DNA from: DATBMY01 sp036554605
Lineage (GTDB): Bacteria > Acidobacteriota > Blastocatellia > UBA7656
DNA: 14,462 nucleotides
Direction of reading: 5' to 3'
Assembly: GCA_036554605.1 (NCBI GenBank)
Contig: DATBMY010000219.1
Location: forward strand, 1-14,462
Part shown: positions 1 to 6,429 of the stretch, in pieces
How the letters are laid out: the number at the start of each line of letters is the position of its first letter
Position numbering within the stretch: the first letter of the stretch is position 1
Translations under genes and position numbers: made by a program
The notes under the pieces: generated by a model
What the model saw: only the letters and a program-made list of their open reading frames with translations
Databases searched by the model: none
Told to the model about the DNA's origin: nothing

Positions 1-534
1 GCTTCCGAGCGGTACTCTTTTGTTTTTGAAGGGAGCGCGCAGGTGCTCGATCACATTTTGATGACTCAGAATTTGCAGTCGATCTTTTCGCGCATACACT
101 ATGCCCGCAATGACGCGGATTTCCCGGAATCGCTGCGAAACGACCCGACCAGGTCGGAGCGGATATCGGATCACGATATGCCGGTCGCATACTTCAGGTT
201 CCCGATGATCGCCAACGTGAGCGTCAACAAGAGCGTCCTCTGGCCACCCAATCATAAGATGGTAGATGTAACGGTCAATTATGATGAGGTGAATACCTGC
301 GGCGCTACGACCTGCACGCTCAGCGTGACGAGCAGCGAGCCGGTTGACGGCGATGACGACGGCAATACCGCTCCCGATTGGGAAGTTCTCGGGCCGCATA
401 ATATAAGGCTGAGAGCGGAGCGATCGGGCACGGGCGCCGGCCGCGTCTATACGATCACCATAACCTGTACGGACAGCACCGGGCATTCCGAGAGCCGGAC
501 CGTCACCGTGACTGTTCCGTTGAATCAAAGCTAG
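1..534 (+). CDS. Secreted endonuclease/exonuclease/phosphatase-family nuclease, C-terminal part with Ig-like tail (5' truncated)
   Basis: The frame is open from base 1, so the gene begins before the window; a GTG at 43 is internal. The first ~67 codons match the C-terminal end of the EEP (DNase I-like) nuclease fold, as in ExeM-type extracellular nucleases: a YSFVFEG...LDHIL strand, then a FPESLRNDP stretch, then SDHD at 166-177, which holds the conserved catalytic His of this superfamily, followed by a last strand ending near 204. From about 205 to the stop there is a separate ~108-residue beta-rich domain starting at LWPPNHKMVDVTV, with an acidic stretch DGDDDGNTAPDW and a final TITITCTDSTG...TVTVTV pattern. 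This resembles Ig-like/HYR-type repeats at the ends of secreted proteins. The likely role is extracellular DNA or phosphodiester hydrolysis, with the tail aiding surface attachment or stability. Family is fairly certain; substrate cannot be told. An intrinsic terminator follows at 567-596. Confidence 0.8.
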   Translation, partial: ASERYSFVFEGSAQVLDHILMTQNLQSIFSRIHYARNDADFPESLRNDPTRSERISDHDMPVAYFRFPMIANVSVNKSVLWPPNHKMVDVTVNYDEVNTCGATTCTLSVTSSEPVDGDDDGNTAPDWEVLGPHNIRLRAERSGTGAGRVYTITITCTDSTGHSESRTVTVTVPLNQS

Positions 535-566
535 AGGTAAGACGCGACTTCTTAGCCTAACTTGAG

Positions 567-596
567 GGCCGCCCTGCGCAGGGCGGCCTTTTCTTT
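567..596 (+). terminator. Strong Rho-independent terminator after the nuclease gene
   Basis: A perfect 9-bp GC-rich stem (GGCCGCCCT at 567-575, AGGGCGGCC at 580-588) closes a GCGC tetraloop and is followed at once by TTTTCTTT (589-596). It lies 33 bases after the nuclease stop and ends that transcription unit before rdgB. Confidence 0.92.
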
Positions 597-654
597 ATAG
601 CTCACGCGAAAGGCGGGCCGCATTCGGCCGCAAGAATGAGCATTTTGTATGTTC

Positions 655-683
655 TTATTACAAGCAAAACAGCGTGTTATACT
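655..683 (+). promoter_or_regulatory. Candidate promoter for rdgB with near-leaderless start
   Basis: A TATACT hexamer (678-683, five of six bases of the -10 consensus) lies only six bases before the rdgB ATG at 690. The standard distance would put the transcript start at or next to that ATG. A weak -35 (TTATTA, 655-660) is 17 bases upstream. No Shine-Dalgarno sequence is visible before 690, in keeping with a leaderless mRNA. The preceding terminator shows rdgB needs its own promoter. The -35 match is poor. Confidence 0.4.
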
Positions 684-689
684 TGAGCG

Positions 690-1334
690 ATGCGCATTAT
701 GATGGCCACGACCAACCAGGGCAAGGTCGCCGAGCTGAAGAGGATACTCGGTGAAGCCGAAGTCGAGCTGCTAAGTCTTGAGCGAGGGGCCGAAACCGAA
801 AGCATCGAGACCGGCTCGACGTTTGCGGAGAATGCGTTGTTAAAAGCCCGTTTTTATCACGCTCGCTCCGGTCTTATTACGATTGCGGACGATTCCGGCC
901 TTGAGGTGGATGCTTTAGGGGGCGCGCCGGGCCTCTATTCGGCGCGTTACGGCGCGACCGACGCCGAGCGCATCGCGCGCTTGATTTATGATTTAAAGAA
1001 CGTGCCGGTCGAGGGCCGGACGGCGCGTTTCGTATGCGCGGCCGCGATAGTGTGGGAAGGCGGCGAGCGCGTATTCAGCGACGAGGTGCGGGGGCGCATA
1101 ACATATGAACCGCGCGGGGAGAACGGATTTGGTTACGACCCCATATTCTATTTTGAGCCCGCGGGCAAGACGTTTGCCGAGATTACTCGCGAAGAGAAGT
1201 CCCGGGTGAGCCACCGGGGGCGGGCTTTCGCGAGGCTTGCGGCGTGGCTGAAAGATGCTGGCCTGCTTGACACGTCGAAGTCGGGTGCTAAAATTAAACT
1301 TCCCACTGGAAGTCCTCTGCTTCCTCCTTATTAG
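690..1334 (+). CDS. rdgB: XTP/dITP pyrophosphatase, RdgB/HAM1 family
   Basis: This is a cytoplasmic housekeeping nucleotidase that hydrolyses non-canonical purine nucleoside triphosphates (XTP, dITP, ITP) to the monophosphate and pyrophosphate, keeping them out of DNA and RNA. All family signatures are present: substrate-loop motif TTNQGK (residues 7-12), FAENALLKA (45-53), the catalytic IADDSGLEVDALGG block (65-78, with D68 the likely general base), GFGYDPIF (146-153) and SHR (174-176). At 214 residues it is somewhat longer than the usual ~200. The extra length is a C-terminal tail from about residue 192 that looks unstructured and whose DNA contains the promoter of the next gene. The segment after SARYG is shorter than in many homologues. 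The start at 690 is favoured, but Met4 (699) and Met5 (702) would also keep the TTNQGK motif. No clear Shine-Dalgarno is present. Confidence 0.95.
   Translation: MRIMMATTNQGKVAELKRILGEAEVELLSLERGAETESIETGSTFAENALLKARFYHARSGLITIADDSGLEVDALGGAPGLYSARYGATDAERIARLIYDLKNVPVEGRTARFVCAAAIVWEGGERVFSDEVRGRITYEPRGENGFGYDPIFYFEPAGKTFAEITREEKSRVSHRGRAFARLAAWLKDAGLLDTSKSGAKIKLPTGSPLLPPY
1267..1294 (+). promoter_or_regulatory. Sigma-70 type promoter with extended -10, inside the rdgB 3' end
   Basis: A consensus -35 (TTGACA, 1267-1272) is followed after 16 bases by TAAAAT (1289-1294), with the extended -10 dinucleotide TG at 1286-1287. The predicted start is near 1301, giving an untranslated leader of about 43 bases to the ATG at 1344. 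It would drive the outer-membrane protein gene independently of rdgB. The leader also has CCTCT (1314-1318) complementary to the AGAGG of the ribosome site (1333-1337). Confidence 0.65.
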
Positions 1335-1343
1335 AGGTGACTT

Positions 1344-3041
1344 ATGAGACACGCGACGAAACTGTGGACCATTTTGGCGGTCGCGGCCATCGGCTTTTAT
1401 GCATTGCCGGTCAGCGCTGCTACCCCGAGCGGTTCTATAAAGGGTTTCATAGTCGACGGCAGCGGCAAGCCGCTGGCCGGCGCGGCCGTTATGGTGCTCG
1501 CCACGTCCGAGGAAGTTAAATCGGCCAAGGTCGTCAGGCGCGCAAAGACGGATGCGGAAGGAAAATTCGTCGCGGCCGATATCCAGCCGGGTCAGTACCG
1601 CGTTAAAGCCGCCGCCGTGGGCTTTAAGCCGGTCGTGATCGCGACCGAGGTGAGGCCGAATAAAGTCACCGTATTCGACTCCATACTAATGCGCCGCATC
1701 GGCACGATTGCCGAAGAGACCGAGCTTAATGGCGATTCCAGGTACGCCCGTCGCGGGGCGCGCGGCACGATCTTTCACATGGAGGAAGATAAGAAGCCGG
1801 TCGAGACGGCCGCCGACGCGACCATCGCGCTGACGGATAGAGCGCCCGAGCTTCACGGAGTCGTTCACACCTTCAGCCAGACTTCGGCCGGCTCTTCCGG
1901 CGAGGGCGCTTCGTTTCTAGGGGCGAATTTCGCCATCTCCGAGCAGATTACAAGAGACACTAGCCTGGTCTTCAGCGGCCAGCTTGGTTACGGCGAGGGC
2001 GCGCCCCAGCGCTTCGAGGTGCTGACGACGACGCACGCGGGCAATAATCACCGGTTGTCGGTCGCGCTCGGCTATGCGCGATTCACCTTCTCGCGCAAGT
2101 CCGCGCTTCCGAAGCTCGGGCAGTTTTCAGTCTCGGCCACCGATACCTGGCAGGTATCCGGGCCGGTGCTGGTCGTTTACGGGGCGAATTTCTCCCGCTT
2201 TGCCGAGGGCGCTTCCGGCACGAGCTTGATGCCGAGGTTCGAGATAGCCGTCGACGCGCTGCCGCGCACCCGGCTTTTTGCCGGGCTCGTTCCGGGCTCC
2301 TCTTCGGACATTCAATCGAGCGTGAATCTTGAATCTGGAGAGATAGAGTTCGCCGAGCCAAAACCGGTCGCCGCTTCCGACCCGCTTGTGCCCGACAGCG
2401 CGCCGCGCCCGGACCGCAGCTACCGCTTGCAGTTTGGGGCCGAGCACGCGCTTTCCGATAGATCATCCGTCGAGATGATGGCCTTCTTTGACACCGTGTC
2501 GGGCCACGGAGTGGGGCTGCTTGCCATACCAAACGACATAGAGACTGATCCGGTGTTGCGCGGGGTGGAGCAGCGTGGGCGCACGCGCGGGCTTCGGGTC
2601 GTCTATCACCGCCGCGTAAACGACGTGATCGACGGCGCGGTCGGCTATTCATTCGGCGAAGGACAGCAGTTTGATGACCGGGGAGCGAGCGAGCCCGCGA
2701 GATTGTTCAGCAATCGCACTTTCCACGTCTTTTCGGCGAAGATCGATGCGAACTTTGTCCGCACCGGCACCCGTGTTTCGACGGTGCTGAGGCTGGCGCC
2801 CGAAAAAGCCGTCTTTGCGATAGACCCGTTTCAGGGACAGATCGCGACTTATGATCCTAACCTCAGTCTCTCTTTTGTGCAGCAGTTGCCCAGCGCGGGC
2901 TTCTTGCCCGGGCAGTGGCAAGCCATAGTCGATTTGCGAAACCTGTTCGATCAGCAGGCCTCTGTAAGCGATGACCGGCAGGAGTTGCTTGCGAGCCGTT
3001 TTAACAGGATCATTCGCATCGGCGTTTCCTTGAGGTTTTAG
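1344..3041 (+). CDS. Outer-membrane beta-barrel protein with N-terminal carboxypeptidase-regulatory-like domain
   Basis: The 565-residue product begins with a clear signal peptide (residues 1-25, cleavage probably after PVSA). Residues about 29-115 form a carboxypeptidase-regulatory-like (transthyretin-fold) beta-sandwich: GSIKGFIVDGSGKPLAGAAV, TDAEGKF, and IQPGQYRVKAAAVGFKP, as found at the front of Oar/SusC-like receptors. After a low-complexity linker, residues about 160-565 alternate polar and hydrophobic residues as in transmembrane strands and end in RIGVSLRF, a typical C-terminal outer-membrane signature with final Phe. There is no obvious TonB box or plug domain, and the barrel is short for a TonB-dependent receptor, so passive transport, adhesion or a structural role is also possible. 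The start is set by AGAGGTGA at 1333-1340, overlapping the rdgB stop. It has its own promoter at 1267-1294. Substrate is unknown. Confidence 0.75.
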   Translation: MRHATKLWTILAVAAIGFYALPVSAATPSGSIKGFIVDGSGKPLAGAAVMVLATSEEVKSAKVVRRAKTDAEGKFVAADIQPGQYRVKAAAVGFKPVVIATEVRPNKVTVFDSILMRRIGTIAEETELNGDSRYARRGARGTIFHMEEDKKPVETAADATIALTDRAPELHGVVHTFSQTSAGSSGEGASFLGANFAISEQITRDTSLVFSGQLGYGEGAPQRFEVLTTTHAGNNHRLSVALGYARFTFSRKSALPKLGQFSVSATDTWQVSGPVLVVYGANFSRFAEGASGTSLMPRFEIAVDALPRTRLFAGLVPGSSSDIQSSVNLESGEIEFAEPKPVAASDPLVPDSAPRPDRSYRLQFGAEHALSDRSSVEMMAFFDTVSGHGVGLLAIPNDIETDPVLRGVEQRGRTRGLRVVYHRRVNDVIDGAVGYSFGEGQQFDDRGASEPARLFSNRTFHVFSAKIDANFVRTGTRVSTVLRLAPEKAVFAIDPFQGQIATYDPNLSLSFVQQLPSAGFLPGQWQAIVDLRNLFDQQASVSDDRQELLASRFNRIIRIGVSLRF

Positions 3042-3132
3042 GTTTGAGCCTTAACCCGCTGCATCGGGTAGAGCGAGCCACGGGCAGATGGCCTCAAATC
3101 TCTTTCCGGCCAGGCGAGCCATAATCGAAGCT

Positions 3133-3303
3133 TCACCGGCCGACTACTTTTACGAAGTTCGTGCCCCTGCTGTTGTAGGTTGAGCCGGCGTTCGTGGATA
3201 AGCCGCCGGCAAGAAACCTGTTTTGCATTTCCGAAAAATTGGAGGCTATTCCGAAAATCTGGAAGGTGCCGCCGGGTAAAGCGTTATAAGGTAGGCTAAA
3301 CCT
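3133..3303 (-). pseudogene. Possible remnant of a gene 3' end, minus strand
   Basis: On the minus strand a 56-codon frame is open from just after a TAA (3306-3304) to a TGA (3135-3133). Its translation reads like a genuine protein C-terminus, including GGTFQIFGIASNFSEMQNRF and then STYNSRGTNFVKVVGR before the stop. There is no start codon except one internal ATG near 3226, no ribosome site, and the upstream reading frame is blocked. I read it as the leftover end of a decayed gene, orientated against both neighbours. I do not recognise the family. A chance open frame is a real alternative, since the stretch is short. Confidence 0.3.
3229..3263. repeat. Pair of 15-bp direct repeats, 20-bp period
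   Basis: TTCCGAAAAATTGGA (3229-3243) and TTCCGAAAATCTGGA (3249-3263) differ at two positions and start exactly 20 bases apart, about two helical turns. They lie ~150 bases before the histidine kinase start, a place where a regulator dimer could bind. They also fall inside the possible gene remnant, but their 20-base period is not a multiple of three, so they are not a protein repeat. Confidence 0.45.
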
Positions 3304-3336
3304 TTATAAATCAACCGCTTTATCTTATGGCAACGC

Positions 3337-3352
3337 CGGAATAGCAGTTGCA
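3337..3352 (+). promoter_or_regulatory. Weak sigma-54-like element upstream of the kinase gene
   Basis: The sequence CGGAAT-N5-TTGCA has the invariant GG (3338-3339) and GC (3350-3351) with ten bases between them and a perfect TTGCA -12 element. The -24 element is poor compared with TGGCAC. If real, it would start transcription near 3363 and allow the NtrC-type regulator to control its own operon. It could easily be chance. Confidence 0.2.
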
Positions 3353-3410
3353 GAATTCGATACGATTCTGTGTGCCTGCCTTCAATCGATACGCGCGGGG
3401 GCTGGGAACG

Positions 3411-6371
3411 ATGAGAAATCTGATGGGCAAGATGAAGCTTATCGCGATACTGGCGATAACTGCGCTTCTTGTCGTCATCGCCGTTCTCAACCTGCGCGAC
3501 CGGCTCTCGCCGAAATACCTGCCTGATGATGGAATCGAATGGGTCGATACTGAAAACGGCGTCCAGGTCCATAAGGTGCGGGCCGACTCGCCGCTCGCCT
3601 TCGTCATCAAGAAGGACGATTATCTAAGGGTCCTCTTCTATAACGGTAAATTCGAAGAGGTCAAGCACTCCGAGGATGTCTACCGCTATCTAAACCGGCT
3701 CGGCGTAGGCGCGGACGCCCGCTACGTCATCGAGCGCGAAGACCCGGTGCTGCAGAGCCTTTACGGGATCGACGTCCCGCTTTATGACGCGGACTTCAAA
3801 ATCGTAGGCCGCTCGCATATACAGATAAATGACCGGTCCGAATACCTGCCATACATATTTCCGCTGATCGGGCTCGTCTATCTCGCCATAGGGTTGTTCG
3901 TGCTCTTCAGGCAGGGGCGCGCCGCGCTCACCTACCATTTCTACGCCTGGTTTCTGCTATCGTTCATATGCTATTTCTACACCCAGACGCGCGAGGGTAC
4001 CGAGCTTGACAGGGTAGTCTTCCTGCTCGACAGCGCGGCGCTGGCGCTGCTGGCTCCGGCCTTCTTGCACTTCTGCGCTAATTTCCAGACCGGCCGCCGG
4101 CTGTCGCTTCGCGTGCAGCCGCTTGTGGCGCTGCTCTACCTGCCCGCCATGGCCCTGGTGGCCCTGGAAATTCTCTGGAATTACAAACCTTCCTTCTTCC
4201 CGGGCGGCCGCCTCATGCAGGCGCGCGACTGGTTGAACTGGGCGGAGATACTTCACTATATACTCTTCTTCCTCGCCGGTGGCGTGCTGCTGGTCCGCAC
4301 GTTCGTGAAGGCCGCGCGGCCGTTGTTGCGCCAGCAGCTAAAGTGGATCATCTGGGGCCTGGGACTTTCAGTGCTGCCGCTCACGCTCTTTTACGCCGCG
4401 CCTTACCTTATAGGGTTTGAGATCACCAAGGCGATGGAGGTGCTCGCGACCGCGCCGCTCGTGCTCATCCCGCTGTCGTTCGGGTATTCGATCATTCGAT
4501 ACCGCTTGATGGACGTCGACGTCATCATGCGTCGCAGCTTCGTCCACGTTGTCGCGATCACCGCCGCCGCGTCCCTCTACATGGTGGTGCTGCTGGGCGT
4601 CGGCGACCTTATAAAGTTCATCTGGGCGACGGCCGATCTGAATTCATGGAAGACGCGCGTCTTTGTCGTCATCGGGATGCTGATTGTCACGGTGCTTTTT
4701 GCGCCCATTAAGAACAAGCTCCAGACCTGGGCCGACCGTTGGTTCTATGGAGAGAGATACACGCTGAGGACCGGGCTACAGGATTTCGGCCGGACGCTTT
4801 CGCAGACGACCGCGCTGCCGCAGTTGCTCGATTCGCTCGTCAGGCGGCTTTCTGACATGCTTTCGGTTCGAAAGGTCGCCATCTTCATCGAAGACATGAA
4901 TGCGCCGTCCGGCTTCCGGCTGGCCCATTCTTCGGACGTCGAAGGCGAGATCGGCTTGCCGGACGACATCAAGAGAATTATTCGCGTGGGCTCAATCGGG
5001 CGCGGCTTTATCCTCGCAAGCGACCTGAACCAGCTGGAGCTGGACATAGTCGCCGATAGCGATTCGATTGCGGGCGACATCAGCGGGAGCGACGAGCTTT
5101 ATTATTACTTCCCCTGTGTCGTGCGCGACCGTATGATTGCGATCATCGGCGTAGGCAAGACCGCGTCAGGGGCGCTGCTGACGAGCGAGGACACGGGGCT
5201 TTTGCGAGCGCTTTCCGGCTACGTCGCGGTCGCCATTGATAATAGCCTGCTTTATCGCTCGGAGCGCGAGAAGGCCGAAGAGCTATCAAGGCTAAAAGAG
5301 TTCTCTGAAAATATAATCGAGAGCGTCAACGTCGGCATCCTGGTCGTCGACTTCGACGGCCGCATCACGACCTGGAACAGCGCGCTCGAAGAGATTTTCG
5401 GGGTCAATCGCGAGCGCGCGCTGCGCCGCAACATCCGCGACGTGATGGATGCGGACCTGGTCGAGACCATGCGCAACGCCACGGGCGAGCGCGGCTGGTC
5501 GCTCAGCGAGACCCGGCACATATACAAGTTCAACGCCTCGACCGAAGATGGTCGCCCGCTTACGCTCAACATCTCGCTCGCGCCGTTCGAGGTCGCGCGC
5601 GGCGTCATAGCGGGGGCGATTATCGTTATCGAAAACGTCACCGAGCGGGCCCAGCTCGAAGAGCAGTTGCTGCAGCGCGAGAAGCTCTCCTCGATAGGCC
5701 TTCTTGCCGCGGGCGTCGCCCATGAGGTGAATACGCCGCTCGCGGGCATATCATCATACGCGCAGATGCTGTTGCAGCAGGTGTCGGATCAAGATCCGAA
5801 GCACAAGCTGCTCGAAAAGATTCACCGCCAGACCTTGCGGGCCTCGGGGATCGTCAACAACCTTTTGAACTTTTCTCGCACCGGCGACGCCCAGTTCCGC
5901 GAAACGGACATAAATGTGGTGCTCGAAGACACGCTCCAGCTGCTTGAGCCGCAACTGCGCAGCGCCAACATGGAAGTGGTGCGCCATTACGGCCAGGACT
6001 TGCCGGCGGCCTACGGCAGCGCCTCAAAGCTCCAGCAGGTCTTTATGAATCTGGTAATCAACGCGCGCGACGCGATGCCCGCGGGCGGTCGTCTTACGAT
6101 CTCCACCCGGCTCGTCGATACGTCGCTCGTCGTTGACTTCCGAGACACCGGAGTGGGGATCGCGCCAGAAAATATCGCGCGCATCTATGATCCGTTCTTT
6201 ACGACGAAGGAAGTAGGCCAGGGGACAGGTCTCGGGCTGGCTCTCTCTTACGGAATCATTCAAGAGCATGGCGGCCGCATATTCGTAGAGAGCCGGCCGG
6301 GCGAGGGCGCCCACTTCACCATCAAACTGCCCACCGCGTTTGCGCGTCAGATGCAGGCCGCGAGCGATTAA
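3411..6371 (+). CDS. Membrane sensor histidine kinase: PDZ-like, polytopic membrane region, GAF, PAS, HisKA, HATPase
   Basis: The product (986 residues from ATG 3411) is an inner-membrane sensor kinase. Residues 10-28 form a first membrane segment. Residues about 38-125 look like a PDZ-type domain (GVQVHKV..DSPLAFVIKKDDYL) and should lie outside the cytoplasm. Residues about 145-435 hold roughly eight or nine further hydrophobic segments. A GAF-like domain follows (about 446-625), a PAS domain (628-750: NVGILVVDFDGRITTWNSAL), then HisKA with AHEVNTPLAGI (phospho-accepting His771), N-box NLVINARDA (N880/N884), G1 DTGVGIAP (912-919) and G2 GQGTGLGLAL. All catalytic boxes are intact, so an active kinase is expected. 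The ligand is unknown. ATG 3411 is preferred over an in-frame TTG at 3348 and ATG 3423 because it follows a G-rich stretch at 3397-3406 and places the first membrane segment near the N-terminus. The partner regulator starts 58 bases downstream. Confidence 0.9.
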   Translation: MRNLMGKMKLIAILAITALLVVIAVLNLRDRLSPKYLPDDGIEWVDTENGVQVHKVRADSPLAFVIKKDDYLRVLFYNGKFEEVKHSEDVYRYLNRLGVGADARYVIEREDPVLQSLYGIDVPLYDADFKIVGRSHIQINDRSEYLPYIFPLIGLVYLAIGLFVLFRQGRAALTYHFYAWFLLSFICYFYTQTREGTELDRVVFLLDSAALALLAPAFLHFCANFQTGRRLSLRVQPLVALLYLPAMALVALEILWNYKPSFFPGGRLMQARDWLNWAEILHYILFFLAGGVLLVRTFVKAARPLLRQQLKWIIWGLGLSVLPLTLFYAAPYLIGFEITKAMEVLATAPLVLIPLSFGYSIIRYRLMDVDVIMRRSFVHVVAITAAASLYMVVLLGVGDLIKFIWATADLNSWKTRVFVVIGMLIVTVLFAPIKNKLQTWADRWFYGERYTLRTGLQDFGRTLSQTTALPQLLDSLVRRLSDMLSVRKVAIFIEDMNAPSGFRLAHSSDVEGEIGLPDDIKRIIRVGSIGRGFILASDLNQLELDIVADSDSIAGDISGSDELYYYFPCVVRDRMIAIIGVGKTASGALLTSEDTGLLRALSGYVAVAIDNSLLYRSEREKAEELSRLKEFSENIIESVNVGILVVDFDGRITTWNSALEEIFGVNRERALRRNIRDVMDADLVETMRNATGERGWSLSETRHIYKFNASTEDGRPLTLNISLAPFEVARGVIAGAIIVIENVTERAQLEEQLLQREKLSSIGLLAAGVAHEVNTPLAGISSYAQMLLQQVSDQDPKHKLLEKIHRQTLRASGIVNNLLNFSRTGDAQFRETDINVVLEDTLQLLEPQLRSANMEVVRHYGQDLPAAYGSASKLQQVFMNLVINARDAMPAGGRLTISTRLVDTSLVVDFRDTGVGIAPENIARIYDPFFTTKEVGQGTGLGLALSYGIIQEHGGRIFVESRPGEGAHFTIKLPTAFARQMQAASD

Positions 6372-6429
6372 GCGACCGCCTCTGCATTCTTCTGGCAGCA
6401 TATCGCAGCCAGTTGGTAACATTTAAACT

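Larger units (their letters stand above)
3042..3410. other. Gene-poor spacer before the two-component system
   Basis: This 369-base stretch has no convincing intact gene. It holds the possible minus-strand gene remnant, a 20-base-period direct repeat (3229-3263), AT-rich -10-like sequences (TATAAA at 3305-3310) without a good -35, and a weak sigma-54-like element (3337-3352). No clear terminator for the preceding outer-membrane gene is seen; ACCCG/CGGGT at 3054-3069 forms only a short stem with no T run. Confidence 0.6.

Noticed and set aside
2083..2652. Minus-strand open frame of 189 codons
   Set aside because: Arg/Ala/Pro-rich low-complexity translation opposite the outer-membrane gene; an antisense artefact.
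3054..3069. Terminator after the outer-membrane gene
   Set aside because: Only a 5-bp stem (ACCCG/CGGGT) and no T run.
3348..3410. Upstream TTG start for the histidine kinase (adds 21 residues)
   Set aside because: Rare start codon with no ribosome site, and the added residues push the first membrane segment inward. ATG 3411 is better.
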